Below, in pieces: positions 46,219 through 57,878 of a stretch of 64,000 bases of DNA. The notes below the pieces were generated by a model, which saw only the letters and a program-made list of their open reading frames with translations, was not told the origin of the DNA and made no database searches. Source of the stretch: Tetrapyrgos nigripes. Lineage: Eukaryota; Basidiomycota; Agaricomycetes; Agaricales; Campanellaceae. The stretch is taken from contig JAACJM010000009.1 in the NCBI GenBank assembly GCA_013368315.1, positions 558,001 through 622,000 of the forward strand, read 5' to 3'. The translations under genes were made by a program, and so were the position numbers. Position 1 is the stretch's first letter. The number at the start of each line of letters is the position of its first letter.

Positions 46219-47660
46219 ATGGTCTCTATACCTTCTCGAATAACTCTCCTCCCCCGGACAGTCAAGGTTGCTGTCTTGATCGTGTTCCTCATCATCTCTG
46301 GTCTTTTCTTCTCCTCCGCTTCATGGGATACCTATGACCGTTTTACACTGCGGCCTTTTGATTCCTCATCTACGTCCGGTTATCCCACCTCCAACTACCC
46401 TCCAAAACCAATATCCCATTCCGACCAAGACAAAGTCCTGGTCGTATCCGCTTTTTTCCCTCTCCCAAAATCGAATCACCAGATCTCCGATTATGAGGCC
46501 TGGATTTCCTATTTCCTCTCCACTGTTAAAACCGACATCTACTTCTACACCCCTCCCAATATGGTCTCGATGATCAGAAGATTACGAGGTGACCTACCTA
46601 TCTACATCAACTCTTCGTATTCTTCGCCGTTCGACGTTCCTCCAATGCAAGGCCTCGAGGAGGACTACATCCTCATGAACAAATCCTCCAAATTCAGCCA
46701 TCGAGCTGTCCACCACCACGCAATGTCCGCCATATGGAACTCCAAACCTTTTTTCATGGACGAAGCTATGAGGCACGCCCCTGATACATCACTCGCGTTC
46801 GGACGAAAAGACAAACACTACGAATACGTGTTTTGGTCGGACGCAGGAGGGATGCGCGAGCCCAATTTTTACGAGCATTGGCCCGAGTATAATCGCGTTG
46901 ACGCTCTATGGGAGGAGGCGAGGAAACTTTCAGGATACATGATCCAAAAAGATGAATTCTTCTTCATACCTATTGCGGAGATGGGAAGTTGGGGTAAGTA
47001 CAAAGACGAAGGGAGATCATGGAAGGACGTCCATGGTCCAGCTAACCCCGGTCAGGTTCCTTGGAGTGAAGGTCCGTTTTGGACGGATCTAATCTGCTGA
47101 TCGCTGAGCGCTTAACGAAAATCCCTATAGGATCCTTCCTCGGTGGCCAACCGTCAGCCATAAGTTGGTTCAGAGAAATTTATTACACGTACCACAACGC
47201 CTGGCTCGCTGAAGCCATGTTCGTCGGGGTAGATCAAGACCTTTTCTCTGCGATTATGCTTTTATACTCCCATCGATTTATCACTGTCTGGTTGACAGAC
47301 CCTGAAGCCCCGGCACGGCATCACACTTCAGTCCCTGAAGCTGCAGGCTCAAGCGATAGATGGTCACCTCTCGGAGCCTGTGGAGCCCATTGGTACTACT
47401 ACGAATGGTTCCTCTCCGATGGAGAGACGAGGGATAAGATGCGGGATAAGTGGATTGGGCAGATAGAAGAACCACAGAACCAGCCGGTGCAAGGAAATTG
47501 GGATGGGTGGTGGAAAGGGTCGAATGCTTGTCGGTTGACGAACTTGATTTGGCTGCAGCAACTTTTGAAGAGGGAGCTTGGGGATAGTTGGATAACACCA
47601 GAGGCAACGCTAGCGAACCTTGAAAATCCAAAGCCAAAAAATATCAAATGGGTACCGTGA
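46219..47660 (+). CDS. HtrL/YibB-like type II membrane protein, paralogue 2 (460 aa)
   Basis: Exons 46219-47071 and 47131-47660, with the intron at the same place as in paralogue 1. I take ATG 46219 (MVSIPSRITLLPRTVKV) rather than the upstream in-frame ATG at 46153, because it matches the start of the other copies. The signal anchor is at about residues 14-32, then a Pro/Ser/Tyr-rich stem. The lumenal body repeats KVLVVSAFFPLPKSNHQISDYE, TDIYFYTPPNMVSMI, DAGGMREPNFYE, GVDQDLFSAIMLLYSHRFI and GWWKGSNACRLTNL. It is the most divergent copy in the segment before the intron (KSSKFSHRAVHHH). Confidence 0.78.
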
Positions 47661-49273
47661 CGAAAGGGATTTCGTTGATTATTATTGTGCGTGCATATAG
47701 TGTATTTAAGCAGGTTTTGTCCTACCTAGTTGTATCATAAGTACTACCGAGTCGTCATACACGGAATAGCCCTGTGTTGAATATTGTCATCTAATGGAAT
47801 ATGTCTCAAAAATTGGTACGTTTGTGAATCAAACCTTATTTAATCGACCGGAAATCTTGAAGGACAGAGCCCAAGAAATGCTGAACGATGTGGTACTCGA
47901 CGCGATATTGCCTTATTAGGGTTGATTTAGGGCCGGACGTTACGCGTAACGCGACACAGCCGTTACCATTTTTCTCCTGTCAGTGTCCTTATCCTCCTCC
48001 ACCAGTTCCTCAAATATCGTCTCAATTCTGTATGTCACTTTCTGTCTCTCCAGCCATGACATTAGAATGAATTAAACTAGGTGAATGTACGAGCAAGGCA
48101 AGAAACGCAAGCTCTAGGCGAGGTCTAGTCTGAGGGCATCTGCAAGGATGTATAATGTCAGTATGTCGAGTTCTGTTGCTTGGGTACAATTCACGCAAGG
48201 GCGGCCGTCCTGCAGGGTCACCCCTTTGCTAAAGTACCAGAGTTAAACAGCTCGCTTTCCATAGAATTCTCCTCCTCCTCCATAGCATGAACTGAAACTT
48301 ACCTCAAGCGTCATCCAAGCGCCATCGATATATACTTTTCGCCGTGTGGACGCTTGACATATGCTTCCAACCCAAGTCTGCGCAGTGATCGCAGTCCGCA
48401 AAGAATGTCTCCCCGCAATGTGCGTAAATGTGCGTATGTTCTTTTCAAATTTCCAACTTGTTGCTATGTCAAGCTTCAAGACTCAAAGCTAGGTCTTCAG
48501 GGGTAAAACTTTTTCGGTGCCGTTTCTCGTTTCTCGCGTTTTCCTGATCGCCGTGTTGGGTACTCAGGGCAACGGACCGTATGTATGTATCTCACACCAG
48601 GATCAAGGTCAAAGGAAGTGGGTAGGTTGACTTCCTTGGAAGAAGTCAGCCATTCAATTCAGTCGTCAATTCAGTCCCAAGGGAAGTCACTTGGTACACT
48701 TCCTTTGACCTCGCTTCCGGTGTGATCAATGGCCAGTTTCTATTGTGAAAGTCTAGTGTAAACCCCCGACATCCGTGGAGCCTGGAGCCCAAGGTCCATG
48801 ACCACCATTTATTTCGGAATCATTACGGAATCCGCCAAAACATGGCCATATGCTGGCCAACCATCCAGTCATGGCCCTTACAGTTCCATACATAATCCAA
48901 GCATATCATTAAGGGCCATGACTGCGGATGGTCGACCATACCTCAGCGGATTTCGCGATGATGTCATTACCATCTCTGGACCTTACATGCCGGGCGGGGG
49001 CGGCTCGACAGTATGAAGAGTATATCTCTTTTTGTAGACTCAGCTTGGAATCAGCTGAGCCCACTAAAACCCGCGCTGCTGTCAGTGTCATATTTCTCTT
49101 CAAGAACAAAACCCCATTAGGAAGGATTAGCTTCCATAATTGAATTGCACAGCTGAGATACACGAATTCAAAACTCAACCATGCAGCGCTGATGTAGCAC
49201 AGTTTTGTTTCCCTTCTTCCACACATTCACATCCCAACCTCTGATTCTGGTGGCCCAGCCCCAGGCCAGTTAG
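47661..49273. other. intergenic region between paralogues 2 and 3, with two small inverted-repeat structures
   Basis: At 48592-48725 a 134-bp unit has TCACACC...GGTGTGA ends and inner arms sharing AGGTCAAAGGAAGTG, so it is a likely miniature element without clear target duplications. At 48855-48937 two arms (TGGCCCTTA on the left, TAAGGGCCA on the right, with CCATCC/GGATGG inside) form a hairpin around 29 bp. A GGACGTTACGCG...GACACAGCC tract at 47934-47970 recurs at 51014-51045, as expected if the genes arose by duplication with their 3' flanks. Confidence 0.55.
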
Positions 49274-50752
49274 ATGGCCCAGATATCCCTTGGCTCTCGG
49301 ATACTCCAGCTTCCTCGGACCGTTAAAGTCGCCTTTGCACTCTTTTTCGTCGTCGTCTCTCTTTTTCTCCTGTCCACGGCCTCATGGGACACGTACAGCC
49401 GCTTCACACTTGGAGAACATCAGCACGACCTTGCTCTCGGCAATGCTCAGTCTGCTTATACTGAACCTGCCTATGCTGCAGCCCAACCTTCCGATGCTAA
49501 ACCCATCTCACACCACGACCAATCAAAGGTCCTTGTCGTATCTGCTTTCTTCCCCCTCCCCCAATCAAATCACCCAATATCTGATTACGAGACTTGGTTT
49601 TCATACTTTCTCTCTAATCTCAAAACCGACGTGTACTTTTACGCACCTCCTGACGTGGTCCCGCTCATTAAAAAAGTGCGGGGTGACCTTCCGATCTATA
49701 TCAACTCCAGCTATTCCTCTCCCTTTGATATCCCTCCATTGGAGGGTTTGGAGGACATCTACATCGAGATGAACCACACTTTCCCCGAAAAAAAAGTTCA
49801 CCATCACAAAATGTCTGGTATCTGGAATGCCAAAGCCTTTTTCCTAGACGAGGCTTGGAAACATGCCTATGATACACCACTGGGGCGGGGCGGCAAGCAC
49901 TACGAGTACGTTTTTTGGTCTGATGCAGGAGCGATGCGAGAGCCAAACGCTTACGAGAATTGGCCCGAGTATAATCGCGTGGACACTCTTTGGGAAGAAG
50001 GGAGGAAGTTGTCGGGGTATATGATGCAGAAGGACGAGCTGTTCTTTATACCGATAATTGAGATGGGGGATTGGGCTTACCGGAAGAATGGGATGAATTG
50101 GAAGGATACGAATGGGCCAGGGAATCCGGGGCAGGTACCGTGGAGCGAAGGTTCGTTCTGCGTTAGATGATCACAAGCATTCCGTCACTAACCTATCTTA
50201 TGACATCTCTTCTCTCGTCAAACACCAGGATCTTTCCTCGGCGGTCCACCATACGCTGTAACCTGGTTCAGACAGGTTTTCTACAGCTACCATAACGCTT
50301 GGCTGGCCCGAGGACATTTTGTAGGAATAGATCAAGACCTTTTCTCGGGGATTATGCTTCTGTATCCCCATCGATTCATCACTTCGTGGATCAGCGACCC
50401 TGTGGCTCCCGCGCATCTCTATACCTCCGTGCCCGAGGGAGATAACTTGTCACGACTCGGAGCCTGTGGAGCTCAATGGTACTACTACGAATGGTTCCTT
50501 TCGGATGGAGAGACGAGGGATAAGATGCGGGATAGATGGCTTGGTCAGATACAAGAACCTGAGAACCGGATAGCGGAAGGAAACTGGGACGGCTGGTGGA
50601 AAGGGTCAAATGCATGTCGCTTGACGAATTTGTTGTGGGTCAAGAAGCTTTTCGAAAGAGAGTTTGGGGAGACTTGGGTACCACCACAAGCGACGTTGGT
50701 GAATTTTGAAAATCCAAAGCCAAAAGATGATATCAAATGGGTACTATCATGA
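49274..50752 (+). CDS. HtrL/YibB-like type II membrane protein, paralogue 3 (466 aa)
   Basis: Exons 49274-50150 and 50229-50752, same intron site (WSEG/SFLGG). The start is MAQISLGSRILQLPRTVKVAF followed by the signal anchor. A longer stem rich in Ala, Pro, Tyr and Ser (TEPAYAAAQPSDAKP) leads to KVLVVSAFFPLPQSNHPISDYE. The body has TDVYFYAPPDVVPLI, DAGAMREPNAYENW (Ala where others have Gly), GIDQDLFSGIMLLYPHRFI and ETRDKMRDRWLGQI. Closest to paralogue 4. Confidence 0.78.
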
Positions 50753-52057
50753 TGAAATGTCGTTAATGTGCGTGCATATGTATACATGGGTTATTTAAGC
50801 AGATAATGGTTTTCCAGTTGCATAATCCAAGTACACGGAGCGAAACCTCAGCGAAGTACTTATTCGAGTGAGCTTTCAGTCAAGCTTCATTCCAGCCTCG
50901 GTCAAAGTTTAGTGAAAGTTTAAAGTTTGACTCTGAGATGAAAGCAGTAAGTCGTCACACATTAGTAGAGCCTGCAAAGTACTGAACGAAAGGTCACAGT
51001 GGTGTCGGAGGCTCGGACGTTACGCGACTTGACACAGCCATCACAGCGTCTCCCTCAGTGCAGGTTCGTTTCCAGGCTACAAGGGCATGAGGTGTTTCAC
51101 ACACCTGATGCTGTTGCAACCTCGCGAAACACCCTTGAAACGGCCTCTCACTCTGACCGCCCTTGCTTCAAAGGTGTTGCAGTAATTGCTCTTCCACTTT
51201 TCTACTACTTTGTAATTCCGTACATACTTCATCGTCTTCAGATTCTTGGGTAGGCTTGACAGCCTTAGTTCAAGATCTGTTGGATTTCCATTTTGGTTTT
51301 GGCAATGGAGGGTCTTGGTTGTCGTTGTCTGCCTTTCTCTTCAGCGGCATGCTAGAGTATGTGAGGGATTTCTTAACCAAGAGTGAGTACACCTGCAGTA
51401 GGGACACACGTGTATATAGATGAAAATTGAAATAACATAAGTCAAGAATTTGTACGAGAGTGGAAGTTGCAACAGGTTTCTGTTGCAGGTCGAGATGCAC
51501 CTGTTTCTGGATGTTGTTTCGGTCAGTTGATGAAACACCTTTTTGGAACAGGTCAAAAACGGGCACTCTGACCCTACCTAATAATAATACCTCTCCTCCC
51601 ACCACAACATTGTCCCGCAAAGCTTTTTCATTTATCTCTTGCAGAAACACAGGGCCCGGGCGTTCCATCTGTTTCGATCTCTGCGGGCCGTGTCCATGAA
51701 GTTGTCGCGTCGGGGTTCGCATTGTCGTCGTGCGCCAGTTCTCTCCGTCTATTGTTGGCGTTTTGTCGTCGGTCGTTCGCGCTCACAACGTCTGCCTCAA
51801 TGGGCGCGTTCCTGTTCGGACACAATTCCTACAACGGGTATGCAGGTCTCTGAAACGCTGAACCTAGTATTACATGCCTCCCAGGTTCCGGCTTGAATAT
51901 GATGTTTCGACGATGAAAGAGAGGAAGCGTCTTCGTTCCGATCAGGGCAGTTGGGCCAAATCAAAGCGCAACTCCATTTGGAAGGCGCGTCGTTTGTTCC
52001 TTCTTCCACTCACATCCCGACCTCCTTCCTGCCGGTTCCAGCCATCAGGCCAGGTAG
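50753..52057. other. intergenic region with a coding relic near 51240-51350 (-)
   Basis: On the minus strand a start at about 51349 (MPLKRKADNDNQDPPLPKPK) runs to a TGA. Past it, the same frame continues TKAVKPTQESEDDE to a GTATGT donor. This looks like the first exon of a broken, possibly transposon-related gene; no further exons could be joined. The rest holds only short open frames and the duplicated 3' tract noted for paralogue 2. Confidence 0.4.
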
Positions 52058-53537
52058 ATGCCCCAAATACCACTCTATTCTCGGACAGTTAAAGTTGCTT
52101 TCTCACTATTTTTCGTTGTCGTTGTCGTTTTTCTCCTGTCCACGGCCTCGGCCTCATGGGGTACATACAAGCCCTTCACGCCCAGCAGTGGAGACTTTCA
52201 GCACGATCTTGCAATTGACAATGCTCAACCTTCCTACACTGAGCAGGTAGAACCTGCCAATACTGAACCAGTGAAACCTACATACGCTACAGCACAGCCT
52301 GAGGATGCTCAACCCATCTCGCACCATGACCAAACCAAAGTCTTGGTCGTATCCGCTTTCTTTCCCCTACCTCAATCAAACCACCCGGTATCCGATTACG
52401 AGAAATGGCTTTCCTACTTCCTCTCCAATCTCAAAACCGACGTGTACTTTTATGCGCCTCCAGATGTGGTCTCGCTCATAGAAGGAGTACGGGGTGACAA
52501 TCCGATCTATATCAACTCCAGCTATTCCTCCCCCTTCGACATTCCTCCATTGGAGGGTTTGGAGGATATCTACATCGAGATGAATAGAACATATCCCGAA
52601 AAATACGTTCATCATCACAAAATGTCTGGTATCTGGAACGCCAAAGCCTTCTTCCTAGACGAAGCTTGGAAGCATGCCTATCATACACCACTGGCGCGGA
52701 ACGGCAAACATTACGAGTACGTTTTTTGGTCCGATGGAGGAGGGATGCGAGAGCCAAACACTTATGAGAATTGGCCCGAGTACAATCGTGTGGACGCTCT
52801 TTGGGAAGAAGGGAGGAAGTTGTCGGGGTATATGATGCAGAAGGATGAGTTGTTTTTCATACCAATAATTGAGATGGGGGACTCGTCCTGGAAGGAAAAT
52901 GGGATGAATTGGAAGGATACGAATGGGCCAGGGAATCCGGGACAGGTACCCTGGAGCGAAGGTGCGGTCTGATAGCCATAAACTTGAGCTTTCACTAACC
53001 TACCCTTCTAATCCAGGGTCTTTTCTCGGTGGTCCGCCGTTCGCCGTTAGCTGGTTCAGGAAAATTTTCTACAGTTATCACAACGCTTGGTTGGCCCGAG
53101 GTCATTTTGTCGGGATAGATCAGGACCTGTTCTCGGGGATTATGCTTCTATATCCACATCGGTTCATCACCTCGTGGATCCACGATCCCGTTGCTCCTGC
53201 CCATCTCTATACTTCCGTCCCGGAAGGAGATTCCCTATCACGACTCGGTGCATGCGGGAATCCATGGCACTATTACGAGTTTTTCCTTTCAGACGGAGAG
53301 ACGAGGGATAAGATGCGTGATATATGGCTTGAGGAGATAGAAGAACCTCAGAATGAGATGATGGAAGGAGACTGGGATGGATGGTGGAAAGGGTCGAATG
53401 CTTGCCGGTTAACAAATCTGTTATGGTTTAAACAGCTGTTGGAGAGACTGTTTGGGAGTGATTGGGTACCGCCTCAAGCGACGCTGGTGAATTTGCACAA
53501 CCCAAAGCCCAAGGATGTGAGCTGGCGGCACGATTGA
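52058..53537 (+). CDS. HtrL/YibB-like type II membrane protein, paralogue 4 (474 aa)
   Basis: Exons 52058-52961 and 53017-53537, same intron site. The start MPQIPLYSRTVKVAF is followed by the signal anchor. The longest stem of the four follows, with near-repeats of EPANTEPVKPTYATAQP. The body has KVLVVSAFFPLPQSNHPVSDYE, TDVYFYAPPDVVSLI, DGGGMREPNTYENW (Gly-Gly-Gly where others have Ala-Gly-Gly or Ala-Gly-Ala), GIDQDLFSGIMLLYPHRFI and GWWKGSNACRLTNLLW. The changing residue in the DAGGMRE segment is worth noting, because it sits beside the only strictly acidic motif of the family. Confidence 0.78.
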
Positions 53538-54063
53538 CTGAGTTGATGATTTAGTAGGGATTTAGGAGAGCTTTGGAAGTCCGAAGTACATCGTGTTGTA
53601 TATTGACATTACAGGTAATTGTAATCCATCTGTGGTCAGTGTCATGTCTTTCTTGAGGTCAGAAAGGCATAGACAACATCAAGACACCCTAGAACTCGAC
53701 TGGACGAGGAGGCTAGAAGGCTTGTGTCACGTCAGGGTCACGCAATTTCCAACGCCCAGCATTCTTCGTCAATTACCACCAGAGACACGTTCGAGTCTCC
53801 GAGGTAAGCTATGTTTTCCCTGAGTACCATGTCTGAAGCTGCCTAATTGCAAAGCAAGGGGAACACCTTCAAAGGATATGCACATCTATCGGGGACGTTC
53901 TTGACAATTCGTTGAAGAGGTATCTATCGTCGTGATATCCATCTGCGTCCAATCTGACAGTGGTTTTCGCAATTCCTTTAGCGCTTCTATACTAGACTGC
54001 ACGAATTGTTGTTCCTCGGAAAGAAACATCAGATAATTGCTCTCCGTTTGAAGTCGTGAAGAA
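53538..54063. other. intergenic region
   Basis: 3' flank of paralogue 4 and 5' flank of the F-box relic. An open stretch at 53593-53823 has no recognisable family. Confidence 0.35.
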
Positions 54064-55896
54064 ATGATAGACAAGGCCACAGTGCAAATCGAGGGTGTTG
54101 CACAGGATGCGCCAAAGTGCGAACTTGGGGCATGTCTTGCCCTCCAAATTCCTCCTGAAATCTTGATCGACATATTTTCCTACCATCCTTCTGCCCAAAT
54201 CAGCACAACAGGCATCGCAGCTCCGATGTTGGTTTTTTCCCAAGTATGCCAGTACTGGCGGTCCGTGGCCATGTCGTTCCCCGAGTTATGGGCCACGTTC
54301 CGTTTGGATTTACCCAGTGTTACTCGCTACAACTCGATGCTAGTAAAACTGTCTTCAACGTTCGGGAACCGCACCTCTTCAACTCCATATCACTTCCTTA
54401 AAACCTGTCCTCCCTTGCACCCCGAGCCCTTTGACCAGCTGGGTTAAATCTCCTTCCTGGGATGATGAAGTCTTTCATCCTATTAATATAGGAAACCTAG
54501 AGCAGGCTTTTATCACTCCCTTAAATCCTGTCCTCCCTTGGACCCTGGACCCTTTGACCAGCTGGGTTAAACCTCCTTCCCGGGATGATGACGTTTATTC
54601 TATCGATATAGGAAAACCAGGGCAGGCTCCTTTCAACGATCTCGTCAAGGAGTGCCAGAGATGGTGTTCGCTAGTCCTCGACGTCAGGGACGACTTTTTC
54701 GAGGCCAATTTCCCAGAGTTTCGTCTCGCCAAGTACTATTCCTTCATCTTCTTTCCTCAATTGGAAGAAATCGAGCTGGTGAATCCGAAAATCCCAGAGT
54801 TCTGGAATTCGTACAAAGTCTGCTGCTTTACGGAGGCTTTGAACTTTGAAGACAGCGCCTCATGTTAACGTGGTGAAACTGCGACGTTTCACAGCTTTGG
54901 AGGCTGGTAAAACCCGGGCCACCCTGTGCGCCATTCAGGTGCCTATGTCTTCAGCGAGGAGTTTGACTCTCAGTCGCACTGACGGCTCTGTCAGCTACCT
55001 TCTGAGTGATAGTCCCAATCTCCAGGAACTGATTTTGGGATATCATGAATCATCCTATGAGAAGGTCCCAAATCCCACTATCACCCACGATACCCTCACT
55101 CGTCTTTCCATCCATTCCCAAACATGTGACTTGCAATCATCTCTCCACATTGACTCTTCCCCGACTCACCTCACTCAGCTTGACGAGACAAAAAGATTAT
55201 CCCCTCAGGAACCTCGGTCAAGATGTAGTTTTGCCTCAGCACGAGGTTTTGTCTTTCTTGCAAAGATCCGGGTCCTCGTCCACTTTGGCGGAATTGACGC
55301 TGGGGGATTTTGATATTCCGGATGTCCTGTTCATGGAGATTCTTAGGCAGACTCCCGAGCTTAGGTACCTCTTCTTCCACGAACACTGCCCCCCTTTTGA
55401 GCAGGACCTTTGGCAAGTTTCCGAGCTTATAAATATCGCCCTTTATGAGCACAGCCTCACTTTTACGCCTGCGTTATGCTCGCTTTTGAAGATATCCGAT
55501 CCAGAGTTGGATACCCTCACCACTACAGTACCTGACCGGATATCTACTGGAGCAGCTGGTAGTAACAAGCAGGACGGTGAAACTGAAACTCGTGCTCTCG
55601 AAACCATACCCCTTCCCCGGGCCAAACTCGTACATCTTCATCTGGACCTTGACACACCACGTAAAACAAAGGACCTGCAGGCTATCCTTGCCATGGTGGA
55701 ATCTCGTTCCAAGGCTGAGTCTGCTTGGCGTACTCATGGTAGAGGTGGAGGTGGAACAGAAAGTGGAAGCGGAGATGGTGTAGAAAAGGTTGAAGTCGGG
55801 CGTTTGAATACCTTAAGGCTCAGCTATTTCCTTCGTAAAGGGGAACAGGACCCAGTGTTAAACCTCACGATATTGCCGCTTATACGAAAGATGTAA
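54064..55896 (+). pseudogene. F-box/LRR-type protein gene with several frameshifts
   Basis: The start MIDKATVQIEGV leads into an F-box (LQIPPEILIDIFSY...VFSQVCQYWRSVAMSFPELWATF), the usual substrate-adaptor module of SCF ubiquitin ligases. The frame then changes near 54380, 54850 and 55150. The downstream segments still read as leucine-rich repeats (LEEIELVNPKIPEF, SPNLQELILGYHESS, LTLPRLTSLSLT, LAELTLGDFDIPDVLF) and end ILPLIRKM. A tandem duplication of about 135 bp at roughly 54398-54640 repeats the phrase TSWVKSPSWDDEVF / TSWVKPPSRDDDVY. I find no convincing introns at the frame changes, so I call it broken; F-box genes of this type are often numerous and many are pseudogenes. Confidence 0.65.
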
Positions 55897-56155
55897 GAGG
55901 GTGGTATGGATGTTAGAGTGAATTGCAAGACCTCCATAGAGGCTGGGACCGCTGGGTCCAAGGTAAATTTTGTTGCTCTTGGAAGAGTTTAGGGCTGTAA
56001 GAATTAGAAGAAGGTCCCAATGACAGATGCTGTATTTGGCCCTCTGTACCTTGCAGATAACACTCAAATTCCCGATACTGGTACTGGGTTTGTGCGCTGT
56101 ACATAACAAGAGGAGGCCGAGGCCATCCAGTATAGTATCACTCGCTCAAATGCCC

Positions 56156-57462
56156 TTCACTTGCTCCTCCAACCAATTCCAGAGCTCCTCGCTTTGTTTC
56201 TGATCTTCTGTAGCGGCAGATGGCTTACCGACACGCGCCCATGGTACGAGGTACTGAAAGATATCCGACTGAGACACTCATCATTGTGAAATGTTAACTG
56301 ACCAACCTGTCCATTCATTTCAGCTCCTTCGGGCGATGTTCCAGCTCTGAGTTGCGTAAGAGCACCTAGTTCGACGGGATACATCAAAAAGGTTTTCTAT
56401 TGGAGATGTTGCTTCAGAAAGAGTCTCAAAATATAACGGTACACGTAGACTTACGATGATAAACTTCGTCATCGGTGGAAGTGTACGTGTAATATCTGTC
56501 GATACCGTTCCGGGATCCAGTGATGTGGATACGATGCCTTGGTCCCCGTATCTCCTAGCTAATTCATTTGAGAATAAGATATTTGCCTGTTCAAGGACAG
56601 GAAAAGTCATGAGCATGAGCACTCTTGGTCAGAAACCACAGTATACGCACAAATTTACTATGAAGATAAGTACCGGCAGAGGAGCTCTTGATCTTTCTTC
56701 GCGCAGGAGAGTCCTGGTATAAGCTGAAGTCAAGCGTCTGAACGCCATGATGACCGCTCGAAGAAGTATTCACGACGCGAGCCTTTCCGTCCGCGCTTTT
56801 CGTAGCCGTGGAAATGAGCGTTGGGAGGAGGAGCTTCGTCAAGTAGAAATGACCTAAGCTCGAAATGAAGAACTGTCAACCTTCGAAGCTTCAAGAAGCA
56901 GAGCATTAACTCACCTAGCACGTTGGTCCCAAACTGAAGGTCGTACCCTTGCGCAGTCAAGTCCTCGAATTTTGCGCCCATCACACCTCTAAGTTTGAAG
57001 TATAGCGTGTTAGCACCTTTTGAGCGTAGAATAGGAAAACTATCCGTATCTTACTTACGCATTGTTAAACAACACATCAAGTTGCGATTCCTTCCTCCTA
57101 AACTCTTCGGCTGCTCCCTTTACAGACCTCAGGTCTGCTAAATCCAACTTCAGCCAGATAGCATCTTTACCAGTCTTTTCTCGCAAATCTTTGATAGCAG
57201 TTTCAGCTCTGACTTGGTTCCGTGCAGCCAAGTATACCTTTGCGTTGTGCTCGAGCAAAGCCTATTAATAGTACGGTTGGAATTTTGACGTGGCAAGGAG
57301 CAATCAACTTGAACTGCTTACTTTGACTGTCTCTTTACCAATACCGGCATTTCCTCCTGTCACAATCATAACTTTTCTAGCCAAGTTGGGGATGTCATCT
57401 GTAGTCCATTTAGGCTTTGGCGGCCAGGTTTCGCTGAGGAGAGACAGCAACCTTGAGCCCAT
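56156..57462 (-). CDS. short-chain dehydrogenase/reductase (retinol-dehydrogenase-like)
   Basis: Spliced from the minus strand starting MGSRLLSLLSETWPPKPKW at 57462. Key motifs: cofactor loop VTGGNAGIGKE, LDLADLRSV (Asp for adenine binding), LFNNAG, a VVNTSSSGHH strand with the catalytic Ser, and TYLHSKFANI containing the catalytic Tyr-x3-Lys pair. The C-terminal part has DPGTVSTDITR, then ELGALTQLRAGTSPEGAEMNGQ, YLVPWARVGKP and WNWLEEQVKGI before TGA at 56156-56158. About 320 residues over at least five exons. Related fungal enzymes reduce carbonyls with NADPH; the substrate cannot be told from sequence. Confidence 0.85.
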
Positions 57463-57878
57463 TTTAAATTTGGCGTCGCACGAGTGATTTGATAAGTAGC
57501 ACTTGACACTGGGTCTTTGGGTCTTTGGGTCTTTGGTAGATTGGGACTGAATTACCAATTGAATACAGTCCGAAAGGAATTCGCTGAGTTCTCTAATGAC
57601 CCATGGGCTCGCCTGCAGCGTGATATTCCTCGAACGGCGTGCCAATACCTGCTACTGCATCTCACGAGGATTTTTGGGATGAGAGACAGCCGCGTGAGAA
57701 GGAGTCTCTTATCTTCCTTCTTGTTCCGTTACCCGTACGAAGCTTGCCTTCAAATGGAGTGGACACATGTGTCTTTTAATACTAGCTGTCTATCACAAGA
57801 CCATTCGTTAACGCTACCCATCACCAAACGTTGGGTAGCCAGACTGCAGAAGGCTCTAGTCACCGAACCTTTGCGACG

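Noticed and set aside
54064..55896. Intact intron-containing F-box gene
   Set aside because: No splice sites that join all four frames were found, and a tandem duplication accompanies one of the frame changes, so a broken gene is simpler.
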